This document shows positions 1 through 4,975 of a stretch of DNA of 6,802 bases, one piece after another (position 1 is the stretch's first letter; each line of letters starts with the position of its first letter). The notes beneath the pieces are model-generated. The model saw nothing but the letters and a program-made list of their open reading frames with translations. It searched no databases and was not told the origin of the DNA. The DNA comes from JBFIHZ01 sp041601535 (GTDB lineage: Bacteria > Pseudomonadota > Gammaproteobacteria > Xanthomonadales > SZUA-36), in contig JBFIHZ010000231.1 in NCBI GenBank assembly GCA_041601535.1, forward strand, positions 1 through 6,802, given 5' to 3'. A program made the translations under genes and the position numbers.

Positions 1-144
1 GGCGATAACGTCACCCGCTTGCAGGTATATGGCTGGCCGGATATGAAAGCGGTGAAAGTCACGGTGGATACGGCGAAGCCCTGGGTATTTGGCTTTGAAC
101 CGGTCTACCCGCAAGCCTCGCTTTCTCCTTCGTTTACCGACTGA
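1..144 (+). CDS. C-terminal end of an unidentified protein (partial)
   Basis: Frame 1 is open from the window edge to a TGA and gives the last 47 residues of a protein, ending in PQASLSPSFTD. The visible part contains VTRLQVYGWPDMKAVKVTVD followed by KPWVFGFEPVYP, an alternating hydrophobic pattern that looks like terminal beta strands. The wording faintly resembles the C-termini of some exported calcineurin-like metallophosphoesterases, but no catalytic motif is inside the window, so this is only a guess. The next gene starts 10 bases after the stop, so the two are probably co-transcribed. That the frame is coding is well supported; the function is not. Confidence 0.75.
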   Translation, partial: GDNVTRLQVYGWPDMKAVKVTVDTAKPWVFGFEPVYPQASLSPSFTD

Positions 145-154
145 AGGCACGCCC

Positions 155-1126
155 ATGCCCCGCCATGTTTTGCATACGCATTTGCAGCAACAAGGATTCC
201 TGGTGCTGGACGGTGCGATGGCCACCGAACTGGAAAAATACGGCGCCGACCTGAACGATCCGCTGTGGTCAGCCAAATGCCTGCTGGATTCGCCGCAGCT
301 GATCCGCCAGGTGCACCTGGATTACCTGAACAGCGGCGCTGACATCATCAGTTCGGCGACCTACCAGGCCAGCCAGACCGGCTTTCAGGCACGCGGCTTG
401 TCTGCTGCCAAATCCGTCAAACTGATGCAGTCTGGCGTGGCGCTGGCGCTGCAGGCCCGGGATGCATTCTGGAGTGGCACGGCCAACCACGCGGGCCGCT
501 TGCGGCCGCTGGTGGCGGTATCGCTGGGCCCGTTTGGCGCTTGTCTGCACGACGGTTCGGAATACCACGGCAACTACTCCGCCAGCGATGACGAAATCCG
601 TGATTTTCATTTTGACCGCCTGAACATACTGACCGGGCAGGGCGCGGACCTGCTGGCGTTTGAAACCATACCCTCGCAACGTGAAGCCCGCCTGATTGCC
701 GAGGTGCTGCGGGCCTACCCGCAGGAACGCGCCTGGCTGGCCTTCAGTTGCCGCGACGAGACCACGCTGTGCCATGGCGAATCATTCAGCACATGCGCGC
801 GTGAGGTTGCAGCGCACCGGCAAATGCTGGCGGTAGGCATCAACTGCAGCGCGCCGCAATTCATCACTCCGCTGCTGCAGTCCGTGCGGGCAGCCAGCGG
901 CGTTGCCGCGGAAACCTCAGATCCGCTGAAGATTCCATTGCTGGTTTACCCCAACAGCGGCGAGACCTGGGTGGCCTGTGACAACCGCTGGCAAGGGCAC
1001 AGCACCGCCGCACTGGAAGCGCGCACCTGGTTTGAAGCCGGCGCCCGCCTGATCGGCGGATGCTGCCGCACCGGTCCGGAGGATATTGCCGCCATGCGGG
1101 CGGCGCTGGCCGCGGCAACGCAGTGA
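155..1126 (+). CDS. mmuM: Homocysteine S-methyltransferase (MmuM-like)
   Basis: Predicted cytosolic zinc enzyme of the homocysteine S-methyltransferase family, 323 residues (E. coli MmuM is about 310). Family members move a methyl group from S-methylmethionine, or S-adenosylmethionine, to homocysteine to give methionine. Visible hallmarks are the N-terminal LDGAMATELEKYGADLNDPLW, then GADIISSATYQAS, the GINCSAP motif with Cys231, and GGCCRTGPEDI with Cys303-Cys304. These three cysteines match the zinc ligands of the family in spacing. The frame is open further upstream to base 89, but that would overlap the preceding gene. The ATG at 155 has GAAGG at 143-147 with a 7-base gap, so it is preferred. 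The preceding stop lies 10 bases upstream, suggesting an operon. No mmuP-type S-methylmethionine permease is visible, so the natural methyl donor is not shown by context. Confidence 0.93.
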   Translation: MPRHVLHTHLQQQGFLVLDGAMATELEKYGADLNDPLWSAKCLLDSPQLIRQVHLDYLNSGADIISSATYQASQTGFQARGLSAAKSVKLMQSGVALALQARDAFWSGTANHAGRLRPLVAVSLGPFGACLHDGSEYHGNYSASDDEIRDFHFDRLNILTGQGADLLAFETIPSQREARLIAEVLRAYPQERAWLAFSCRDETTLCHGESFSTCAREVAAHRQMLAVGINCSAPQFITPLLQSVRAASGVAAETSDPLKIPLLVYPNSGETWVACDNRWQGHSTAALEARTWFEAGARLIGGCCRTGPEDIAAMRAALAAATQ

Positions 1127-1198
1127 ACAGCGGTAAATGGCGGCACAACTGGCCGCGGCAGGGCACTGCCAGACAGTTTCCGGTATCTGATATCAAGC

Positions 1199-1236
1199 AT
1201 GGCAATACCGCGCGGGTGATAGTAGAATAGCGCGCC
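1199..1236 (+). promoter_or_regulatory. Probable stable-RNA promoter before tRNA-Cys
   Basis: A TAGAAT hexamer at 1223-1228 (4 of 6 to the sigma-70 -10 consensus) is followed at once by the GC-rich stretch GCGCGCC at 1230-1236. Such a discriminator is typical of stringently controlled tRNA and rRNA promoters. The -35 is poor: ATGGCA at 1199-1204 with 18-base spacing is the best match. The site lies about 30 bases before the mature tRNA-Cys, a sensible leader length. Confidence 0.5.
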
Positions 1237-1261
1237 TTGGTAAACCCGCATTCGCTACAAC

Positions 1262-1335
1262 GGCTAGGTGGCAGAGTGGTTATGCAGCGGCCTGCAAAGC
1301 CGTGGACGCCGGTTCGATTCCGACCCTAGCCTCCA
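1262..1335 (+). tRNA. tRNA-Cys (anticodon GCA)
   Basis: Full cloverleaf of 74 bases including encoded CCA. The acceptor GGCTAGG (1262-1268) pairs with CCTAGCC (1325-1331). U73, the cysteine identity discriminator, is T1332, and CCA is 1333-1335. The anticodon stem GCGGC/GCCGT encloses the loop CTGCAAA with anticodon GCA at 1294-1296. The T arm contains GGTTCGATTCC. Layout closely follows E. coli tRNA-Cys. Confidence 0.97.
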
Positions 1336-1346
1336 TTTTCAAGTCC

Positions 1347-1369
1347 AAACGCCTGTTCCGGGCGTTTTT
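1347..1369 (+). terminator. Intrinsic terminator after tRNA-Cys
   Basis: AAACGCC (1347-1353) pairs with GGCGTTT (1361-1367) around a 7-base loop, and the T run covers 1365-1369. It begins 12 bases after the CCA of tRNA-Cys. The U tract is short and partly used in the stem, so read-through into tRNA-Leu is possible. Confidence 0.65.
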
Positions 1370-1411
1370 ACAATTCGCGGGGCGGTACCATGCAAGGTGC
1401 GCCCCTGGCAT

Positions 1412-1498
1412 GCCCGGGTGGCGAAATTGGTAGACGCAAGGGACTTAAAATCCCTCGATGGCAACATCATGCCGGTTCAAGTCCGGCCCCGGGCACCA
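1412..1498 (+). tRNA. tRNA-Leu (anticodon TAA)
   Basis: Class II tRNA of 87 bases with encoded CCA. The acceptor GCCCGGG (1412-1418) pairs with CCCGGGC (1488-1494); A73 is 1495 and CCA is 1496-1498. The anticodon stem AGGGA/TCCCT encloses CTTAAAA, with anticodon TAA at 1446-1448. A long variable arm (about 1456-1470) is present as required for tRNA-Leu. D-loop GGTAGACGC and T-loop GGTTCAAGTCC are canonical. A terminator lies between this gene and tRNA-Cys, so it depends either on read-through or on its own weak promoter. No U-tract terminator is seen after it. Confidence 0.97.
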
Positions 1499-1641
1499 CT
1501 CTTACGCTCAGGTTTGTACACCAGCGCTTCGCGCTCGTCCGTCATCCTTCGCTTGACCCCAAATTGCGATCAACGTTTTCGCCCTCGAAATGGTGCAGAA
1601 GCCTGCTGTTGAATGCGCGCCTGGGATTATTCGTTCAGTAC

Positions 1642-1675
1642 AAAAAAACCGCCGCTCACCAGCGGTGAACGGCGG
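1642..1675 (-). terminator. Strong intrinsic terminator of the VOC-protein gene
   Basis: CCGCCG (1649-1654) pairs with CGGCGG (1670-1675), then after one mismatch TCACC (1656-1660) pairs with GGTGA (1664-1668) around the loop AGC. On the - strand the stem is followed directly by seven T (complement of A1642-1648). It lies 35 bases past the TGA of the VOC-protein gene and also insulates it from the convergent tRNA transcription. The 140 bases between tRNA-Leu and this site show no gene. Confidence 0.92.
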
Positions 1676-1710
1676 AGCCTTGCTGCAATCGCGTCAGTTG
1701 CTAGGCGGTC

Positions 1711-3081
1711 TCAGATACAGGATGAATTCGGGTTCGGTTCACTGACCGGCCCCCAGAACTCGACTTTGATGCCGTCGGGGTCGAAGAAAAATACGATGCC
1801 GACACTGCCGATGTTGGCACCGCCGCCGATCGGACCCAGTTGTTCAAAACCCAGCCGGTTCATTTCGTCGATGGTCGCGTTCAGGTCTTGCACATAGAAG
1901 GCGATCCGGTCGATGCCGAGGTGATTCACCGGCGGAGAGTAGGGCGGTGCGCTGTCGAATGGCGTTTTCCACTGCCGCAACTGCAGGGTCGCGGTGTTGT
2001 CACCCACAAACGGCAGTGGGTCGCCAGGCAGGCTGACGTCCACGCCCTCGAACTCAATCGGATCGGCAAAGCCGTGGGCCTCGGCAAACGCGCCGGCGCC
2101 GGCCTGCGAATTATCTGCAGAGTTGATGAATCCCAGCAGCCGGTAAAACTCACGCGACCTTTCCAGGTCAGCCACATTCATGTTGGTATTCACCAGCTTC
2201 AAAAGGTCAGGTCCCGCCGTGGCCACGCCGGGTACTTCAACCAGTTTCAGGAAGGTGCCGTCCTGGTCTTTCATAAACACGAAACGCTCGCCGTTGGGCG
2301 CAGTGGCCGGTGCTGAAACAAAGTCGACACCCTGTCCCAACAGGTAGGCGTAGTCGCCATCGAGGTCGGCCGTGGAGAAGGTGGCATAGGCCATGCCGAT
2401 ATGGTTCAGGTTGGCATAAGGCGGATCATCGCGATACGAAAAATCCCTGAAACCCACGGTATCAACCCAGGGTGGTGGCCCGTTCACGCTGGTCAGCGCC
2501 ACGCGAATCAGGTAGTTGTCCGGAAACCCGAGCGACTGCGCAAAGGTTTTGCATTCCTCCGGTCCTGCCGGATAAATGTCGGGTGCGAACCCCAACAGGT
2601 CGTAGAAGGCCAGCTGCTGGAAAAAGTCGCTGGTATTGAGCCCAAAATACACTTTGGCTTTCACATTGATATCGGACTCGGTGAGCTGGGTGACGCGCAC
2701 TCCAAGTGTCCCGCCGGGTTTACCGGAGACCCGGATTTCGATGGTGTTTTCCTCAGCAAGAGTGACCGGTATGACTTTCTCACCGTCGCCGGCAAAGTCG
2801 GTTGGCAGTACAACATCTGCCCCGTTTATGCGAATCTGCGCGTTGACGATGCCGTTGTCCTGCAGCACCAGTTCACCCGGACCGTCGAGGGCCCTGAAGG
2901 TGGCTGAATCCCTGGTTGGCACGCCTGTCCCGCGCTGGTACGTCTCCGGTCCGAAGCGGGTCAGGTTGGCCTCATGGGCCGAGGCGGCGGGAACGAACAC
3001 AAAAAAGTTCAGAAGCAACGCCGATCCAGCCGCGCGCAGACCAACGGCTAACCGGTGTTGGCTATTCTTCGTTCTATTCAT
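1711..3081 (-). CDS. Exported protein: beta-type domain plus two VOC domains
   Basis: 456 residues. A Sec signal peptide (basic N-terminus, hydrophobic core 20-33, ASA at 33-35) predicts export. Residues about 41-130 form a beta-rich domain starting FGPETYQRGTGVPTRD and ending with KPGGTLGVRV; similar FGP.TY.RGTG domains recur in secreted bacterial proteins, with no known function. Two vicinal-oxygen-chelate domains follow, at about 143-283 and 296-443. They are clearly repeats: PPYANLNHIGMAYA corresponds to PPYSPPVNHLGIDRIAFYV, and DQDGTFLKLVEV to DPDGIKVEFWG. Candidate metal ligands are His227/Glu282 and His387/Glu441. VOC enzymes include glyoxalase I, extradiol dioxygenases and resistance proteins; the substrate here cannot be named. 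GGAG at 3090-3093 sits 8 bases before the ATG. The gene stands alone between its own promoter (about 3195-3223) and terminator (1642-1675). Confidence 0.9.
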   Translation of the reverse strand: MNRTKNSQHRLAVGLRAAGSALLLNFFVFVPAASAHEANLTRFGPETYQRGTGVPTRDSATFRALDGPGELVLQDNGIVNAQIRINGADVVLPTDFAGDGEKVIPVTLAEENTIEIRVSGKPGGTLGVRVTQLTESDINVKAKVYFGLNTSDFFQQLAFYDLLGFAPDIYPAGPEECKTFAQSLGFPDNYLIRVALTSVNGPPPWVDTVGFRDFSYRDDPPYANLNHIGMAYATFSTADLDGDYAYLLGQGVDFVSAPATAPNGERFVFMKDQDGTFLKLVEVPGVATAGPDLLKLVNTNMNVADLERSREFYRLLGFINSADNSQAGAGAFAEAHGFADPIEFEGVDVSLPGDPLPFVGDNTATLQLRQWKTPFDSAPPYSPPVNHLGIDRIAFYVQDLNATIDEMNRLGFEQLGPIGGGANIGSVGIVFFFDPDGIKVEFWGPVSEPNPNSSCI

Positions 3082-3104
3082 TTAGAGTTCTCCAGGTACT
3101 AGAA

Positions 3105-3161
3105 GCCACTTCGTGAACCGTAATGGACGTCCCTGTTCCGACCCACGACCACGAAAGTGGC
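3105..3161 (-). promoter_or_regulatory. Hairpin in the leader of the VOC-protein mRNA
   Basis: GCCACTTCGTG (3105-3115) and CACGAAAGTGGC (3150-3161) are inverted repeats, 11 pairs with one bulged base, enclosing about 34 bases. In the predicted mRNA, starting near 3188, this places a long hairpin about 11 bases before the GGAG ribosome-binding site. It has no U tract after it, so it is not a terminator. It does not match any riboswitch I recognise. A role in mRNA stability or translation control is inference. Confidence 0.45.
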
Positions 3162-3194
3162 GGGTTTTGATGTCGGTATTAATGGAGCTAATTG

Positions 3195-3223
3195 AATATA
3201 GTTCAAATTTGAGCAATGTTCAA
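3195..3223 (-). promoter_or_regulatory. Sigma-70-type promoter of the VOC-protein gene with palindrome
   Basis: Read on the - strand: TTGAAC (complement of 3218-3223), exactly 17 bases, then TATATT (complement of 3195-3200). These match the consensus at 4 of 6 and 5 of 6 positions. The region is markedly AT-rich. The spacer contains the perfect 10-base palindrome TCAAATTTGA (3203-3212). GTTCAAAT occurs twice in direct orientation (3201-3208 and 3218-3225), 17 bases apart, so it covers the -35 and the base just upstream of the -10. This looks like a possible operator. The predicted start near 3188 gives a leader of about 105 bases. Confidence 0.6.
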
Positions 3224-3276
3224 ATGGAATATGCGTCAAAAAAGGGAGGAGTAGTTTAGGGTGAGCGAAAATTTTC

Positions 3277-3299
3277 CGGGTGTGTTTAAGGATCACCCG
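3277..3299. repeat. Short hairpin CGGGTG...CACCCG beside the GGGGTCA repeats
   Basis: CGGGTG (3277-3282) and CACCCG (3294-3299) form a perfect 6-pair stem with an 11-base loop. It stands immediately left of the GGGGTCA repeat cluster and right of an A4T4 tract (3268-3275). It lacks a T run on either strand long enough for a terminator. It may belong to the same repeat element; that is inference. Confidence 0.4.
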
Positions 3300-3303
3300 A
3301 AGC

Positions 3304-3382
3304 AAGGGGTCAAGAAAGAGGTCAAAGGCAGGAAAGGGGTCAGAGCCTGGTTCAAGCGTGGTTGACCCCGTGCTTTCCCTGC
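3304..3382. repeat. REP-like element with GGGGTCA direct and inverted repeats
   Basis: AAGGGGTCAA (3304-3313), GAGGTCAAAGG (3318-3328) and AAGGGGTCAG (3334-3343) are three variants of one unit in direct order. An inverted copy, TTGACCCC, is at 3362-3369. The outer part is a long imperfect hairpin: GCAGGAAA plus GGGGTCA (3328-3342) pairs with TGACCCC and TTTCCCTGC (3363-3369, 3374-3382), with small bulges. GGGGTCA palindromes of this type are known around REP-associated tyrosine transposases in gammaproteobacteria; no transposase is present here. The hairpin lies just after the stop of the small - strand gene, so it may also shape that transcript's 3' end. Confidence 0.5.
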
Positions 3383-3386
3383 GCGT

Positions 3387-3587
3387 TCAGTTCAGCTGGC
3401 GAACCACCGGAATCAGTTTACGCGCCGTGGTTTCTGCTTCGTTTTGATCAGGCTCATTATCGTAGTAGCGCGTCACCCCATAGTCACCGTTTCGACAGTG
3501 CACACAATATTCGCCTTCGGCCTCAGGGCTGGCTTTACCGGCCCACCATTCGTAACGTGTTCCATTCTGTTCAATATGTCCCTTCAT
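3387..3587 (-). CDS. Small hypothetical protein, 66 residues
   Basis: I do not recognise the family. The product is a soluble, charged protein: MKGHIEQNGTRYEWWAGKAS at the start, a CVHC pair (Cys28, Cys31) in the middle, then GDYGVTRYYDNEPDQNEAE and a predicted C-terminal helix. The start is well supported: AGGAG (complement of 3594-3598) lies 6 bases before the ATG. Trp/Tyr-rich, evenly mixed composition looks like a real folded protein. No signal peptide or membrane segment is seen. A single CxxC could bind metal or be redox-active, but one pair is not enough to claim a zinc ribbon. It is separated from the operon to the right by a terminator at 3888-3920, so it needs its own promoter in between; none is convincing. 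Confidence 0.75.
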   Translation of the reverse strand: MKGHIEQNGTRYEWWAGKASPEAEGEYCVHCRNGDYGVTRYYDNEPDQNEAETTARKLIPVVRQLN

Positions 3588-3600
3588 TAGTTGCTCCTGT

Positions 3601-3887
3601 GTGATTGAGTATGTTTCAGCTGCTGGTCAGTCGTGCAGCCATCACACGTAAGATATGCAGGTTTCGTGCCAGCCGTTTGGCATTGTGCATGGCCGGCCCA
3701 ACACACTCGGAATGGTTAGTGCCTGGAGAGAAGGGGGCATCATTCCCGCCACACGAGCAGGCCACCACAGGAGCTTTAGTATGTTCACGAATCTGCGCCT
3801 GCCTTAACACGGCAACAGCATGTACGGATTACTTTGTATTGCAGAATCTACAAAAACAAAGCGTCCGCGCCGGGCGGGGTGTTGTTC
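3601..3887. other. Stretch without a confident gene
   Basis: Between the small gene and the terminator to its right I see no convincing gene. One - strand frame (3616-3810, GTG start, 64 codons) encodes a peptide with ACSCGG near residue 20 and a basic helix-like C-terminus, ending 28 bases before the small gene. It has no ribosome-binding site and mixed codon use, so I leave it as doubtful. The stretch must hold the promoter of the small gene; only weak candidates are present, such as TACAAA (complement of 3834-3839) without a good -35. Confidence 0.4.
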
Positions 3888-3920
3888 AAAAAAGGCAGGA
3901 CATCACGGATGGTTTCCTGC
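3888..3920 (-). terminator. Intrinsic terminator of the serine-hydrolase operon
   Basis: GCAGGA (3895-3900) pairs with TCCTGC (3915-3920), and inside it CATC (3901-3904) pairs with GATG (3908-3911), leaving a 3-base loop and a GTT bulge. On the - strand the stem is followed by one C and six T (complement of A3888-3893). It lies about 77 bases after the TAA of the last hydrolase gene. Confidence 0.75.
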
Positions 3921-3996
3921 ATTAATCGGCATCGTTGCGCAATTTCGCCCCGGCGTGAAACAACCCACGTCGGACGCGCCAGTGTAGATGGTTCAG

Positions 3997-4944
3997 TTAC
4001 GGCAGTTCGGTTGTGGCTGCAGCATATTCCGCTGGCACGATGAGTTCCTCAACGGCCGGTAGCACCTGGCGCAGGATGGTTTCGCCATGTTCACTTTCCA
4101 CCAGGCCCACCAGGATATAGTCGCGCCAGCGGCTGCCCTGGACCATGATGGCGTCGGAATGATACACGCTCCAGGTGCCGGATTTGCGGAACAGCCTGGC
4201 CCTGGGGGCGCGGTCTTCAATCGGGGAGACGAATTTGTGGTGCAGTTTAGGGTCGGACAGATCGGCCAGCATCATGGCCGAGCGTTCCGGGCTGATCAGT
4301 TTGCCGGTGGCCAGCAGGTAGAAAAACCGGCACACCTGGGTGGCCGAGGCGCCGTGTGAAATATTGTGCATCGGGTCGCCAATGCGCGGGCCGGATTTGG
4401 CGTAGCGTTTGCCTACCCACAAGCCGCCACCGCGGCTTTCATCATAAAATCCGAACTGCGGGTCTTGGAGAACGTTTTGGATTTTCTTCATGCCGACCTG
4501 GTCGATCAGCCGCGAAGCGGCGGCGTTGCTGGATACCCGGATCATATTGCCCAGGTCTTCGTGAATCGCATCGGTTTCCGGCAGGGAGCCATCTTCCATC
4601 GACACGTACACCGATAACAAAATGGCGATTTTCGGCAGGCTGGCGGCATACATCATCTTGTTGCCATTGACCCGCGCAAAACGGGGTATTTCGCCGCTCA
4701 TATCCACCAGCCCGATGGCCATCTTTTTACGTGCGATCAACCGGGACCATTCCGGGTTCTGATTCAGGCGGGTTTCAAGCGCCTGTTGCAGTTCCGCGTC
4801 GACCCGCTGATACAGCGGCTTCCAGTCGTCGGCAATCAGGCCTGAAGGAACTAACACGAACAGAAACGTGGCCACCACGCATGCTGGCCGGAACAGCCTG
4901 GCGGGCAGGGCGTGCAGTAACAGCCCATTGGCAAAAATGTTCAT
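3997..4944 (-). CDS. Exported serine hydrolase, class A beta-lactamase-like fold (second of pair)
   Basis: 315 residues. An N-terminal hydrophobic segment (about 20-37, after Arg15 and Arg19) acts as a signal peptide or anchor, placing the enzyme in the periplasm. The active-site set of the beta-lactamase/PBP superfamily is complete: S102-L-P-K105 (SxxK, nucleophile Ser102), S138-S139-N140 (SxN) and K254-S255-G256 (KTG equivalent). The ExxLN element carrying the deacylating glutamate of true class A beta-lactamases is not visible; the region has DESRGGGLWVGKRY (168-181) instead. The SxxK-SxN gap is only 36 residues, shorter than in class A enzymes (60). Peptidase, esterase or peptidoglycan roles are as likely as beta-lactam hydrolysis. 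AAGGA (complement of 4954-4958) sits 9 bases before the ATG. It starts 31 bases after the preceding hydrolase gene, and both share the terminator at 3888-3920. Confidence 0.9.
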   Translation of the reverse strand: MNIFANGLLLHALPARLFRPACVVATFLFVLVPSGLIADDWKPLYQRVDAELQQALETRLNQNPEWSRLIARKKMAIGLVDMSGEIPRFARVNGNKMMYAASLPKIAILLSVYVSMEDGSLPETDAIHEDLGNMIRVSSNAAASRLIDQVGMKKIQNVLQDPQFGFYDESRGGGLWVGKRYAKSGPRIGDPMHNISHGASATQVCRFFYLLATGKLISPERSAMMLADLSDPKLHHKFVSPIEDRAPRARLFRKSGTWSVYHSDAIMVQGSRWRDYILVGLVESEHGETILRQVLPAVEELIVPAEYAAATTELP

Positions 4945-4975
4945 GGTATGCAGTCCTTGCCGCGTCTAGGCAGGC

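Noticed and set aside
89..154. Longer N-terminus for the homocysteine methyltransferase
   Set aside because: It overlaps the preceding coding frame and has no ribosome-binding site, while the ATG at 155 has GAAGG at 7 bases and family homology begins just after it.
1157..1170. Hairpin GGCAG-GGCA-CTGCC after the methyltransferase gene as a terminator
   Set aside because: The stem has only five pairs and no T run follows.
1386..1391. TACCAT as -10 of a separate tRNA-Leu promoter
   Set aside because: No acceptable -35 lies 16-18 bases upstream.
1523..1535. Hairpin AGCGC-TTC-GCGCT as terminator of tRNA-Leu
   Set aside because: The short stem is not followed by a T run; 25 bases from the tRNA it could only be a processing or chance structure.
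1268..1668. Two + strand frames across the tRNA genes
   Set aside because: Their sequence is explained by tRNA-Cys and tRNA-Leu; there is no independent coding signal.
3099..3305. 68-codon - strand frame before the VOC gene
   Set aside because: It crosses the AT-rich promoter, the leader hairpin and part of the repeat region; codon use is unlike the neighbours and the stop-free stretch follows from low complexity.
3304..3343. CRISPR-like array from repeated GGGGTCA units
   Set aside because: Units are about 10 bases with irregular spacing and no spacer-length pattern or cas genes.
3605..3925. 106-codon + strand frame
   Set aside because: No ribosome-binding site, no family resemblance, and it runs across the reverse-strand terminator hairpin.
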